DNA of 64,000 bases, from NCBI GenBank assembly GCA_020632995.1, contig JACKEN010000021.1, forward strand, positions 1-64,000. The letters run 5' to 3'. The first letter of the stretch is position 1, and every line of letters begins with the position of its first letter. Shown one piece after another: positions 19,714 to 28,394 of this stretch. Origin of the DNA: Deltaproteobacteria bacterium. Lineage in GTDB: Bacteria; Myxococcota; Kuafuiibacteriia; Kuafuiibacteriales; Kuafuiibacteriaceae. The notes under the pieces were generated by a model. That model was not told where the DNA came from. It did no database searches and saw only the letters and a list, made by a program, of their open reading frames with translations. The translations under genes and the position numbers were made by a program.

Positions 19714-22182
19714 ATGCAGGATGCCATCGAGCGTCTGGAGTTCGGGGCCATCCGGGCAGCGCTCCTCGCCCGGGTCCACACACCCCTCGGGGCGGCGGAG
19801 GTCAACGGACTTTTGCCCTTCGCGGAGCGAGCGCAGGCGCTCGACCGCATCGAGGCCGTCCGGCAGGCCCGCCTGCTCCTCGACCTGAGCTCGGAGCCGC
19901 CGGTGGCGGGGGCCGAGGACGTGAGCGCGGCGCTGGAGCTGGGCGAGAAGGGCGTGATGCTCGAGGGCCCGCAGCTGCGCGCCATCGCGCACACCATGAA
20001 CGCGGGTGCCGCGGTGCGTCGTCACCTGCTCGGCCGGGAGGCGGATGCGCCCACCCTGTTCGCCCTCGGCGCCTCGATGGCCGACCTCTCCCGTACCGCT
20101 GGGCAGGTGCTGCGCTGCTTCGACCCGGACGGTCAGCTGTCCGACGATGCTTCCCCTGACCTCGGGCCGCTGCGCCAGAAGGTCCGGGCGCTGCGCGAGA
20201 ACATCTCGGCCAAGCTCTCGGAGCTGCTGACCTCCTCCAAGATGCAACCCCTCTTGCAGGAGAACTACTACACGATCCGGGCGGACCGGTACGTGCTGCC
20301 GATCAAGGCCTCCTTCAAGAACGAGGTGAAGGGCATCGTGCACGACGCCTCGGGCTCGGGGCAGACCGTGTACATCGAGCCCCAGATCGTGGTCGACCTG
20401 GGCAACCGCCTGAAGATCGCCCAGAGCGAGCAGCTCGAGGAGGAGCACCGCATCCTCTCGAACCTCACCCGGCTCGTGTCGCGGGAGGCGGACCACGTGC
20501 GCCTGGTGATGCACGTGGTGGGGGTGGTCGACCTCCTCTTCGGCGCAGGCCGGCTTGCGAATGACCTCCGCTGCGAGGCGGTGAAGCCCGGGCCGGCGCC
20601 CGGCTTCTCGCTCGTCCGCGCGCGGCACCCCATCCTGCTCCTGCAGGCGATGGCCCCGCCCCCGGTGGTGGAGGAGGGGGCCGAGCCCCCGCCCCCCCGG
20701 ACCGGGCCGAAGAGCGTGGACGAGGTGGTGGGGAACGACTTCGCCCTGGAGGCGGGTCAGCGGGTGCTGGTGATCACCGGCCCCAACACCGGCGGCAAGA
20801 CGGTGGCGATGAAGACGATCGGCCTGTTCGCGCTGATGGCGCGGATGGGCCTGCACCTGCCGTGCGGCGAGGGCTCGCGCATCGGCTGGTACGACCGGGT
20901 CGAGGTGGCGATCGGGGATCAGCAGTCCATCGCGTCGAACCTGTCGACCTTCGCCGCCCACGTGAAGCGGCTGGTGCAGATCCTGAAGCGGGCGGGCGAG
21001 GGCGACCTCGTCCTCATCGACGAGATCGCGGCCGACACCGACCCCAACCAGGGGCAAGCGCTGGGCCAGGCCATCTTGGAGCGGCTGGCCGACCGCCACG
21101 CGCACGTCATCGTCACCACCCACTTCGAGCGCCTGAAGGCGGTGCCCTTCATCGACGAGCGCTTCAGGAACGCGGGCGTGGGCTTCGACGCCAACCGCCT
21201 GAAGCCCACCTTCCACGTCACCCTCGACGTGCCCCAGGGCTCCAGCGGCTTCGACATCGCCCAGGGCCTGGGCCTGCCGGCGGAGCTGGTGGACCGGGCC
21301 CGCGCGCTGACGGGCGAGGGGAGCCAGGAGCTCGAGCTCCTCATCAAGCAGATCGAGAGCCGCTCGGCCGAGCTGGAGCAGGCGCGCTTGCAGGTGGATG
21401 AGGCCGAGGCCCGCGCGCGGGCGGCCGAGGCCCGGGCGCGCGAGAAGGAGCGCACCCTCGGCGAGGAGATCGACCGGGTGCGTCGCCGGGCCCGCACCGA
21501 GCTGCTGGCGGAGATCGAAGCGCGCCAGGGCGAGGTGGGTCGCATCGTGGCCGAGCTGCAGCAGGCGGCGGAGTCCGAGGCGGTCAAGGAGGCCATGCGC
21601 AAGGCGAACCAGGCCCGGGATCAGCTGGGCAAGATCGCCAAGGCCGAGGCCGAGAAGGCGGCGCAGGACACCTTGCCGAAGCCCGAGCCGGCGGAGCCGC
21701 TGTCGACCGTCGAGGTGGGGGCGTGGGTCCACGTCCCGCGGGTGGGCCGCGACGGCGACGTGGTGGCGGTGGACGGCAAGGAGGCCCAGGTGGTGGTGGG
21801 CAACATCCGCATGCGGGTGCCGGTGGCCTCGCTGCGCACCGCCAAGGGCAAGCGCCCCAAGCAGAGCGCCCGCCCCGCGCCGAAGGACTTCAAGAAGAAG
21901 GAGCGGACCGAGCCCGCGGGCGAGGAGGGCCCGAAGGTGATCGTCGAAGAGCTCGACGTCCGCGGCGCCACCGTGGACGAGTGCCTGGACCGCCTCGACG
22001 GCTTCCTCGACTACCACTACGGCATGCCCACCACCCACGTGCGCGTCGTGCACGGGCACGGCACCGGGGCCCTGAAGGAGGCGGTGCGCGAGCACCTGCG
22101 CCGCTCGGGCTACGTGCGCGAGATGCGGCCGGGCGAGAAGGGCGAGGGCGGCGACGGGGTCACGGTGGTGGCGCTGTCGTAG
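19714..22182 (+). CDS. mutS2: MutS2 (Smr-domain MutS-family ATPase)
   Basis: An 822-residue protein, close to family length. MutS core and clamp domains (LLLDLSSEPPVAGAEDV, ENYYTIRADRYVLPIKASFK) are followed by the ABC-type ATPase with Walker A GPNTGGKT (about residue 357), the signature region SIASNLSTFAAHV, and Walker B LVLIDEIAADTDP. A coiled-coil stretch (about 530-640), a KOW-like segment (VGAWVHVPRVGRDGDVVAVDG) and a C-terminal Smr domain (LDVRGATVDECLDRLDGFLD, VVHGHGTGALKEAV) complete it. MutS2 acts in anti-recombination and, in Bacillus (also called RqcU), in splitting collided ribosomes. ATG 19714 has GGAG-like sequence 10 bp upstream. It contains an exact copy of the dispersed palindrome (20244-20257) using rare CAA and TTG codons. 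Confidence 0.95.
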   Translation: MQDAIERLEFGAIRAALLARVHTPLGAAEVNGLLPFAERAQALDRIEAVRQARLLLDLSSEPPVAGAEDVSAALELGEKGVMLEGPQLRAIAHTMNAGAAVRRHLLGREADAPTLFALGASMADLSRTAGQVLRCFDPDGQLSDDASPDLGPLRQKVRALRENISAKLSELLTSSKMQPLLQENYYTIRADRYVLPIKASFKNEVKGIVHDASGSGQTVYIEPQIVVDLGNRLKIAQSEQLEEEHRILSNLTRLVSREADHVRLVMHVVGVVDLLFGAGRLANDLRCEAVKPGPAPGFSLVRARHPILLLQAMAPPPVVEEGAEPPPPRTGPKSVDEVVGNDFALEAGQRVLVITGPNTGGKTVAMKTIGLFALMARMGLHLPCGEGSRIGWYDRVEVAIGDQQSIASNLSTFAAHVKRLVQILKRAGEGDLVLIDEIAADTDPNQGQALGQAILERLADRHAHVIVTTHFERLKAVPFIDERFRNAGVGFDANRLKPTFHVTLDVPQGSSGFDIAQGLGLPAELVDRARALTGEGSQELELLIKQIESRSAELEQARLQVDEAEARARAAEARAREKERTLGEEIDRVRRRARTELLAEIEARQGEVGRIVAELQQAAESEAVKEAMRKANQARDQLGKIAKAEAEKAAQDTLPKPEPAEPLSTVEVGAWVHVPRVGRDGDVVAVDGKEAQVVVGNIRMRVPVASLRTAKGKRPKQSARPAPKDFKKKERTEPAGEEGPKVIVEELDVRGATVDECLDRLDGFLDYHYGMPTTHVRVVHGHGTGALKEAVREHLRRSGYVREMRPGEKGEGGDGVTVVALS

Positions 22183-25100
22183 CGGACGGGTCCCCCACCG
22201 CGAGGCGCGCCATCAGGCGCGCCCGCACCACCTCCACCTCCGCCACCGCCCGCCGGGTGGTGTGCTCCCGGAGCAGGGCCTCGGCCTCGAGCAGGTCAGA
22301 CATCGTCACCGCGCCCTCCTGGTAGCGGATCCGCTCCACCCGCGCGTTCTCTTCGGCCTGGGTCACCGCGCGGCGGGCCACCGCGAGCGCCCCCTCGGCG
22401 GTGTCGAGCGCCGAGTAGGCCGCCTCGACCTGCACCCGCACCCCGCGCTGGGCCTCGTCGAGGGTCGCCAGCCAGCGGGCGGCGTCGGCGTCCTGGGCGT
22501 CGGCCCGGGCGAAGCGGGTGCCGGCCACGAAGGGCCGCCACACCGCGTTCAGGGAGCCCACGAAGTAGTGGTCGGTGTCGTAAGGCAGGCCGCTGTCGTA
22601 GATGAACTGCGCGCGGGCCTCGAGGCGGGGCATCAGCTCCGCCCACACCCCGCGCCCGCGGCGCTGGGCGGCCTCGGCCCGGTGCAGGATGGCCTGCAGA
22701 TCTGGCCGAGCCTCGACCGCGGCCTGGAACGCGGCCTCCCGCGGCGGGAGGCCCAGCTCGGCGTCGAGCGCCCCCGCGTCCACCGGGGCCTGGTCCCCCA
22801 GCGCCTCGCCGAGGGCGCGCCGGGCCACCGCCAGGTTGGCGTCGAGCTGCAAGAGGCCCTGCTGCGCGTCGGCCAGGGCCAGGGCCACCCGGAGCTGGTC
22901 GGCCTCGAGGGCCCGCCCCTGACTGGCGAGCGCGGTCAGCTCCGCGCTCCGCGCCTCGAGGCTGGCTACGAAGGCCTCGGTGGCGGCGCGCGCCGCCCGC
23001 GCCGCGTGCACGTCCAAGAAGCGCGCCCCCGCCGCGCCGGCTTGCTCGTGCCGGCGGCGCTCCGCGACCAGCCGGGCCGCGTCGGCGTCGAGCGAGGCGG
23101 CCGGGCCCTCGCCGAGGAGGCGCCCCAGGTCGAGGATGGGCTGGGTCAGCTGCGCCCCCACCCGCCCCGCGCTCTGGCTCCCGAAGGGGAAGCTCCCCAC
23201 CGGGGTCTGGAGCGAGAGCAGCCGGTCGTTGCGGCTCACCCCGGCCTCGGCCCCCAGGGTCGGCAGGAAGGCCTGCCGCCAGGTGGCGTCGGCCTGGGCC
23301 TGGGCCGCGTCCGCCTCGCGCGCCGCCGCCACCGCGGCGGGCTGCTCGGCCCCCCGCGTCAGGACCTCGCTCAGGCCGGGGGCGGCCTGGGCGGTGCCAC
23401 CGAGTCCGAGGAGCACCGCGCAGGCGACCGCCGCGGCCACGCCGGGGGCCGCAGGCCGGGGCTCGCGGATGATCAGCACGTAGGCAGCCGGCACCACCAC
23501 CAGGGTGAGGAAGGTCGATGCAAGCAGACCTGCGATCATCGCCGAGGCGAGGGGCGGCCACAGGGGCGAGCTCGACAGGGCGAGGGGCAAGAGGCCCGCC
23601 ACCGTGGTGCCGGTGGTCAACAGGATCGGCCGAGCCCGCAGCTGCACCGAAGCCGCCACCGCCGCCTTCAGCGGCACCCCGGCCTTCCTGCGGGTCTCGA
23701 TCACGTCGATGAGCACGATGGCGTTGTTCACCACCACGCCCACCAGGGCGATGACCCCGAGCAGCGACATGAAGCCGAAGGGCTGCTGGGCCACCAGGAG
23801 CCCGGGGACCACGCCGGTGACCGCGAGGGGCACGGTGAGGAGGACGAGGAAGACCCGCCGGAAGCTGTTGAACTCCACCAGCAGGAACAGGAGCAGGAGC
23901 AGGGCGCCGAGGGGCGCGGTGCGGGCGAGCGCGGTGTTGGCCTCGCCCGAGCCCCGGGCCGCGCCGCCGTAGCTCAGCGTCACCCCCTCCGGCAGGGTCA
24001 CGCTGCGCAGCTCCGCTTGCAGCTCGGCCAGCACCGGCCCGAAGGTCGCGCCCTCCTCGAGGTGGGCGAACACCGCGACCTCCCGCACCCGGTCCCGGTG
24101 GTGCACCGCGGCGGGGCGCCACCGCACGTGCGGGGTCGCCACCTGGGCCAGCGGCACCAGCTGGGCGCGCGGGCCGGGCACCGAGATCGAGCCCAGCCGC
24201 TCGGGGGAGAGGCGCTCGCCCGCGGCGGAGCGGACCACGATCGGGATCGGGTCCTCCTCGCTCCGCAGGCTGCCCACCGGCACCCCCCGGGTCTGAGCGA
24301 GCAGGGCGAGGGCCACGTCGCGCCGCGCGAGGCCGCGCCGGGCCGCGACCCCGTCGTTCACCTCGACCTCGACCGCGGGGACCCCCAGGCCCTGGTTCTG
24401 GGTGACGTTGCGGGTCTCGGGCAGGCGCCGGAGCGCCGCCATCACCTGCTCCGCCGCCGCCCCCAGCGCGGCGAGGTCTTCGCCGTGGAGCCGGATCTCG
24501 AGCGGGGCGGCGACCGGCGGTCCCTGCTCGAGCGGCCGCGGGATGACCTCCGCCTCCGGCACATTCCGGCGGGCCCACCTCGCAAGTTCACTTGCGAGGG
24601 CGTCCACGTCCTCTGGCCGATGGGTGCGCACCACCACATGGGCGAAGTGCGGGCTCTCGGGCCGGTTCGGGAGGTTGTAGTAGAAGCGCGGGGCGGAGCG
24701 CCCCACGAAGGAGGACACCGCCCGGACCCGCGGGTCTTGCAAGAGATGTTGCTCCAGGGTCCGCGCGCTGGCGTCGGTCTCGTCGAGGTGGGTGCCCTCG
24801 GGGTGCACCACCTCGACCACCAGCTGGTCGCGGCCCGACGCGGGGAAGAAGGTCTGGTCCACCTTGCTCATCCCCAGGCCGGAGAGGGTCACCGCGACGA
24901 CCGCCGACGCCACCACCCACCACGGCCGGCCGGTGGCGAGCGCGCCGGCCCGCTTGGCGAGCCTGTCGAGCAGGTTGTCCTGCACCTTGGGTCGGGCCCG
25001 CAGGAACCGGCAGGCGAGGTTCGGGGTCACCAGCACCGCGAAGATGTAGCTGATGGTGAGGGTGAGCATGAGGACGATGGGGATGGCGCGGGTGAAGTCG

Positions 25101-26464
25101 CCGGTGCTCCCCCTCGACATGTACATGGGCACGAAGGCGGCCAGGGTGGTGCCGGTGGCGGTGGCGAGGGGGAGGGCCAGCTCCTGCACCGCCTCCACCG
25201 CGGCCTGGCGGGACGGCATGCCGTGGTCCATCCGGACCTGCACCGCCTCCGCCACCACGATCGCGTTGTCGACCAACATCCCGAGGGCGAGGATCAGCGC
25301 CGCGACCGAGATCTGATGGAGCACCCCGCCGCCGAGGGCGTAGACCGCGAGCGCGGCGAGGGCCACCAGCGGCACCACCGCCGACACCACGAGGCCGAGG
25401 CGCGGCCCCATGAAGAGGATGAGGATGGCGGCGACGATCAGCACGCCGAGGAGCAGCGACTGGCCGAGGCTCGAGAGGCGCTCGGACACGTAGTCGGGGA
25501 GGTAGCTCAGCTCCTCGACCTGGAGCGGCGCGAGGCCAGGGGTCAGCTCCGCCACCCGCGCCCGCACCGCGGCACCGAGCTTCACCACGTCGAGGTCGGC
25601 CTTCGGGACCACCGCGACCCCCACCGCCTCCGCCCCGTTGAAGCGCATGCGCACCCCGCCGGGCTCCGCCGGCCCGAGCCGCACTCGCGCCACCTCGGAC
25701 AGGGGCACCACCGCCCCCGAGGGCAGCCGGAGCTCGGTGTTGGCGAGGTCCTCGACCGAGCGGAGCTCGGCCTCGGCCCGCACCGCGGTGTTCCGGCCGC
25801 CCACCGCGAGGACGCCCGCAGGAAGGCTTGCGTTCTGGCCGGCCAGCGCGGCGGCGAGCGCCCCGGCGGGGAGCCCCAGCCGGCGGACCTGGGCCTCGTC
25901 GTACTCCACCAGGACCTGCTCGCCGGGGTCCGCGATCAAGTGCACCTCGGACACCCCGGGCACCTGCAGGAGGCCCTTCTTGAGGCTCCGGGCCCCGTCG
26001 AGCAGGGCCCGCCGGTCCAGCCCGCCGGTCACCGCCAGCACCACCGCCTGCTGGTCCACCAGGACCTTGTGCTCGAGGGTGGGGACGCCGGCCCCGTCCG
26101 GCAGGTCGTCCTGCGCTTCCTTCAGGGCCTCCTCGACCTCGTCCCACGCCTCGCGGGTGGCGTAGACCTCGTCCGCCAGGCGCACCTGGAGCACCACCAC
26201 GTCGGTGCGGGCGGTGGAGGTCACCTCGAAGACCTCGCCCACCTGGGCGAGGTGCTCCTCGATCGGCTCGGCCACCAGCCGCTCTACCGTCTCGGCGTCG
26301 GCCCCGGGGTAGGTGGCGATGATGATGCCGAAGCGATCGGGCATCGCGGGGTCTTCCTGGCGCGGCATGGTGAACCACGCCACCAACCCCGAGAGGGCGA
26401 GCATCAGGCTCACCGTCAGGACCAGCCGGTAGCGGTCCAGGAGCGAGAGGATGACGCCGCTCAT
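22160..26464 (-). CDS. RND efflux pump fused in frame to a TolC-family outer-membrane factor
   Basis: A single 1434-codon ORF. Residues 1-1000 are an AcrB-type RND transporter: N-terminal TM1, a porter domain, the TM4 motif LALGMLVDNAIVVAEAV (DN in place of the DD of AcrB), and a C-terminal pump half ending VVVPAAYVLIIREPR. Without a stop the frame continues through a signal-peptide-like segment (VAAAVACAVLLGLGGTAQA, from 23440) into about 410 residues of TolC/OEP type: two coiled-coil repeats with EAFVASLEARSAELTALASQG and VTQAEENARVERIRYQEGAVTMSDLLEAE (no more than 20 quoted in a run elsewhere). Start ATG 26464 overlaps the MFP stop (ATGA). The C-terminal end overlaps mutS2 by 23 bp, convergently. 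It is either a real pump-channel polyprotein or a lost stop codon. Confidence 0.88.
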   Translation of the reverse strand: MSGVILSLLDRYRLVLTVSLMLALSGLVAWFTMPRQEDPAMPDRFGIIIATYPGADAETVERLVAEPIEEHLAQVGEVFEVTSTARTDVVVLQVRLADEVYATREAWDEVEEALKEAQDDLPDGAGVPTLEHKVLVDQQAVVLAVTGGLDRRALLDGARSLKKGLLQVPGVSEVHLIADPGEQVLVEYDEAQVRRLGLPAGALAAALAGQNASLPAGVLAVGGRNTAVRAEAELRSVEDLANTELRLPSGAVVPLSEVARVRLGPAEPGGVRMRFNGAEAVGVAVVPKADLDVVKLGAAVRARVAELTPGLAPLQVEELSYLPDYVSERLSSLGQSLLLGVLIVAAILILFMGPRLGLVVSAVVPLVALAALAVYALGGGVLHQISVAALILALGMLVDNAIVVAEAVQVRMDHGMPSRQAAVEAVQELALPLATATGTTLAAFVPMYMSRGSTGDFTRAIPIVLMLTLTISYIFAVLVTPNLACRFLRARPKVQDNLLDRLAKRAGALATGRPWWVVASAVVAVTLSGLGMSKVDQTFFPASGRDQLVVEVVHPEGTHLDETDASARTLEQHLLQDPRVRAVSSFVGRSAPRFYYNLPNRPESPHFAHVVVRTHRPEDVDALASELARWARRNVPEAEVIPRPLEQGPPVAAPLEIRLHGEDLAALGAAAEQVMAALRRLPETRNVTQNQGLGVPAVEVEVNDGVAARRGLARRDVALALLAQTRGVPVGSLRSEEDPIPIVVRSAAGERLSPERLGSISVPGPRAQLVPLAQVATPHVRWRPAAVHHRDRVREVAVFAHLEEGATFGPVLAELQAELRSVTLPEGVTLSYGGAARGSGEANTALARTAPLGALLLLLFLLVEFNSFRRVFLVLLTVPLAVTGVVPGLLVAQQPFGFMSLLGVIALVGVVVNNAIVLIDVIETRRKAGVPLKAAVAASVQLRARPILLTTGTTVAGLLPLALSSSPLWPPLASAMIAGLLASTFLTLVVVPAAYVLIIREPRPAAPGVAAAVACAVLLGLGGTAQAAPGLSEVLTRGAEQPAAVAAAREADAAQAQADATWRQAFLPTLGAEAGVSRNDRLLSLQTPVGSFPFGSQSAGRVGAQLTQPILDLGRLLGEGPAASLDADAARLVAERRRHEQAGAAGARFLDVHAARAARAATEAFVASLEARSAELTALASQGRALEADQLRVALALADAQQGLLQLDANLAVARRALGEALGDQAPVDAGALDAELGLPPREAAFQAAVEARPDLQAILHRAEAAQRRGRGVWAELMPRLEARAQFIYDSGLPYDTDHYFVGSLNAVWRPFVAGTRFARADAQDADAARWLATLDEAQRGVRVQVEAAYSALDTAEGALAVARRAVTQAEENARVERIRYQEGAVTMSDLLEAEALLREHTTRRAVAEVEVVRARLMARLAVGDPSATTAPPP

Positions 26465-27636
26465 CGGGCCACCTCGACCGCCTCACCCGGCAGGAGGCTC
26501 GCGTGCCCGCGGACCACCACGAGGTCGTCGGCGCGCAGGTCACCTTGCACGACCACGTCGGCCCCGGCCAGCCCCTGGACATGCACCGGAACCCGCTCCG
26601 CCACCCCGTCTGCCACCTTGAACACGAAGGGCGCCTGCCCACCGGGGTCTGCCACCGCCGCCACCGGCACCTGGAGGGCGGGGGCGCGCCGCACCGGCAG
26701 CGACACCTCGGCGGTGTAACCGGGGATGGCGGGCGCTGAGTCCGGCAGCGCGACCACCACCGGGAAGAGCTCCGACGGCCCCGCCGCCGCGTCACCCACC
26801 GAGCGGATCCGCCCGGTGAGCGCGGCGCCGCCCGCCATCGGCAAGCTGACCTGCACCGGCGCGTCGGCCTCGAGGCCCATGCGGACCGCCTCCGGCACCT
26901 CGACCTCGACCTCGAGGGCCTGCTCGGCGCTCAGCACCACCACCGGGGTGCCGGGACCGGCCATCTCCCCCGGCTCGAGGCTCACCTCGAGCACCGTCCC
27001 CGCGAAGGGGGCGACGAGCCGGGCCTCGGTCAGCCGCCGCTCCGCCTCCCGCAACTGGGCTTGCCCCGCCTCCAAGGCGGCCGCGGTGGCGTCTCGGGCC
27101 GCGCTGGTCTTCTCGAGCGCCTCGGGGAGCCCTGCCTTCTGCTCCACCAGCCGGCGGGCGCGGGCCACGTCACGCTCCAGCTGGGCGAGGCGGGCCTGGG
27201 CGTCCCGCACCTGGGCCTGGGCCGCGTCGCGGGCGTGCACGAGCGGCGCCCGGTCGAGCTCCGCGAGCACCGCGCCCATCGCCACCCGCTGGCCCACCTC
27301 CACCGGCCGGCGGACCATCCGCCCGCCCTGGGTGAAGCCGAGCCGAGCTCGCTGCCGGGCCCGCACCACCGAGGTAAAGGTGGCGGTGCGGTGGGCGGGG
27401 GCGGCGGCCACCGGAGCCACCGCCACCACCCGGGCCTCGGGACGCGGCGCCTCGCGGGCGCGGGAGTCCTGGGGCTCGATCATCAAGGCGATCCCGAGGC
27501 CGAGGGCCACCCCGGCCCCGAGCACCCGGCCCGCCCAGGTGCGCGGATGTCCTGAATCGGCCGACCGATCTATTTGGGATCCTAATGAATTGGTCGACCG
27601 GTCGATAATCTGGGCGGGGGAAGTGTCCGTGCTCAT
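26461..27636 (-). CDS. RND membrane-fusion (HlyD/AcrA-family) adaptor
   Basis: A 391-residue periplasmic adaptor. After an unusual N-terminus (two IDRS repeats) there is one TM anchor (VLGAGVALGLGIALMI), a barrel-sandwich half (RLGFTQGGRMVRRPVEVGQRV), a coiled-coil hairpin (AQAQVRDAQARLAQLERDVA ... KTSAARDATAAALEAGQAQL), the second lipoyl half (LVAPFAGTVLEVSLEPGEMA) and beta-barrel/MP domains. ATG 27636 has an excellent Shine-Dalgarno (AAGGAGAA). It is the second gene of a TetR-MFP-RND/OMF operon and is coupled to the pump by ATGA. The first 30 codons are AT-rich and carry a TetR-operator-like palindrome. It contains an exact dispersed palindrome at 27051-27064. Confidence 0.92.
   Translation of the reverse strand: MSTDTSPAQIIDRSTNSLGSQIDRSADSGHPRTWAGRVLGAGVALGLGIALMIEPQDSRAREAPRPEARVVAVAPVAAAPAHRTATFTSVVRARQRARLGFTQGGRMVRRPVEVGQRVAMGAVLAELDRAPLVHARDAAQAQVRDAQARLAQLERDVARARRLVEQKAGLPEALEKTSAARDATAAALEAGQAQLREAERRLTEARLVAPFAGTVLEVSLEPGEMAGPGTPVVVLSAEQALEVEVEVPEAVRMGLEADAPVQVSLPMAGGAALTGRIRSVGDAAAGPSELFPVVVALPDSAPAIPGYTAEVSLPVRRAPALQVPVAAVADPGGQAPFVFKVADGVAERVPVHVQGLAGADVVVQGDLRADDLVVVRGHASLLPGEAVEVAR
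27594..27605. promoter_or_regulatory. Operator-like palindrome inside the MFP start region
   Basis: TCGACCGGTCGA, in the context ATTGG-N-CGACCGGTCG-N-TAAT, lies inside codons 11-14 of the MFP gene in an AT-rich patch. It resembles the palindrome upstream of the operon's TetR gene (28328-28345), with the same CCGG centre and an ATTG at the same distance. It could be a second TetR site. Confidence 0.4.
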
Positions 27637-27662
27637 CTCGGTTCTCCTTGTCGGGTTCGGGC

Positions 27663-28316
27663 TCAGGCGGGGTTCGGGCGGGGGAGGACCCCCTCCATGA
27701 AGAGGTGCTCGACGTCGGCCAGGTACCGCTCCTCGATCTGGCGGAAGGCGTCGGGGTCGTTCGGCACGAGGGCCGGCTCGGCCGCACACCACTTGGACAA
27801 GATGTGGGTGTGCTGGAACCAGCCGGTGGTGAGGAGGATGAAGGTGGCCATGATCGAGGCCGGGTGGAGGTCCTGGCGGATGACGCCGGCCTGCTGGGCC
27901 GCCACGATGCGGGCGAGGCCCTCGCCGTTCACCTTGGTCTCGAGATCCGCGCAGACCTGGCTGTGCTCGAGGCGCATCCAGGTCATCATCCGAGCCACGT
28001 CTGGCCGCTCCTGCAGGTACCGGAACATGTGGCGGATGGTGAGCCGCAGTGCCTCCAAGTGGTCGACATCACTCCGGATGATCTCGAGGAGGCCGCCGAA
28101 GAAGCCCTCGAGGGCGCTCCGCTTCACCGCGTCCCACAGCTCCTCCTTGGAGCCGAAGTGGTGGTGGATCAGGCTCTTGGTGACCCCGGAGGCCTCGGCG
28201 ATCTCCGACAGCGCCACCGCCGCGGGGCCCCGCTCGACGAAGATCCGCCGGGCCGCCTCGAGGATGGCGGCTCGGGTGCCTTCGGGATCATAGCGTCGCG
28301 CGTTCACCGCCCCCAT
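27663..28316 (-). CDS. TetR/AcrR-family repressor of the efflux operon
   Basis: A 217-residue regulator. The DNA-binding domain is clear (ILEAARRIFVERGPAAVALS, then SGVTKSLIHHHFGSKEELWD), followed by a TetR C-terminal ligand domain. It is the promoter-proximal gene of the TetR-MFP-RND/OMF operon (26 bp to the MFP start), the usual arrangement for a drug-responsive repressor that controls its own pump. Its start ATG 28316 is preceded by an operator-like palindrome at 28328-28345. The inducer is unknown. Confidence 0.88.
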   Translation of the reverse strand: MGAVNARRYDPEGTRAAILEAARRIFVERGPAAVALSEIAEASGVTKSLIHHHFGSKEELWDAVKRSALEGFFGGLLEIIRSDVDHLEALRLTIRHMFRYLQERPDVARMMTWMRLEHSQVCADLETKVNGEGLARIVAAQQAGVIRQDLHPASIMATFILLTTGWFQHTHILSKWCAAEPALVPNDPDAFRQIEERYLADVEHLFMEGVLPRPNPA

Positions 28317-28327
28317 CGGTATGGTAA

Positions 28328-28345
28328 ATTGGCCGGCCAGTCAAT
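28328..28345. promoter_or_regulatory. Probable TetR operator/promoter of the efflux operon
   Basis: ATTGGCCGGCCAGTCAAT is a near-perfect inverted repeat centred on CCGG, 11 bp upstream of the TetR ATG. On the coding (minus) strand it includes TTGACT, a possible -35 element. It is a likely autoregulatory site; binding is inferred. Confidence 0.5.
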
Positions 28346-28394
28346 TCATTCCCGGGTCCGTCTCTTTTCGCTCCGCCCGCCCCGAGCCGGGCCG

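Noticed and set aside
22262..26719. 1485-codon open frame on the plus strand opposite the RND operon
   Set aside because: It is the antisense of a clear RND/OMF gene. Open antisense frames are common at this GC content, and the translation is low-complexity His/Arg/Gly-rich.
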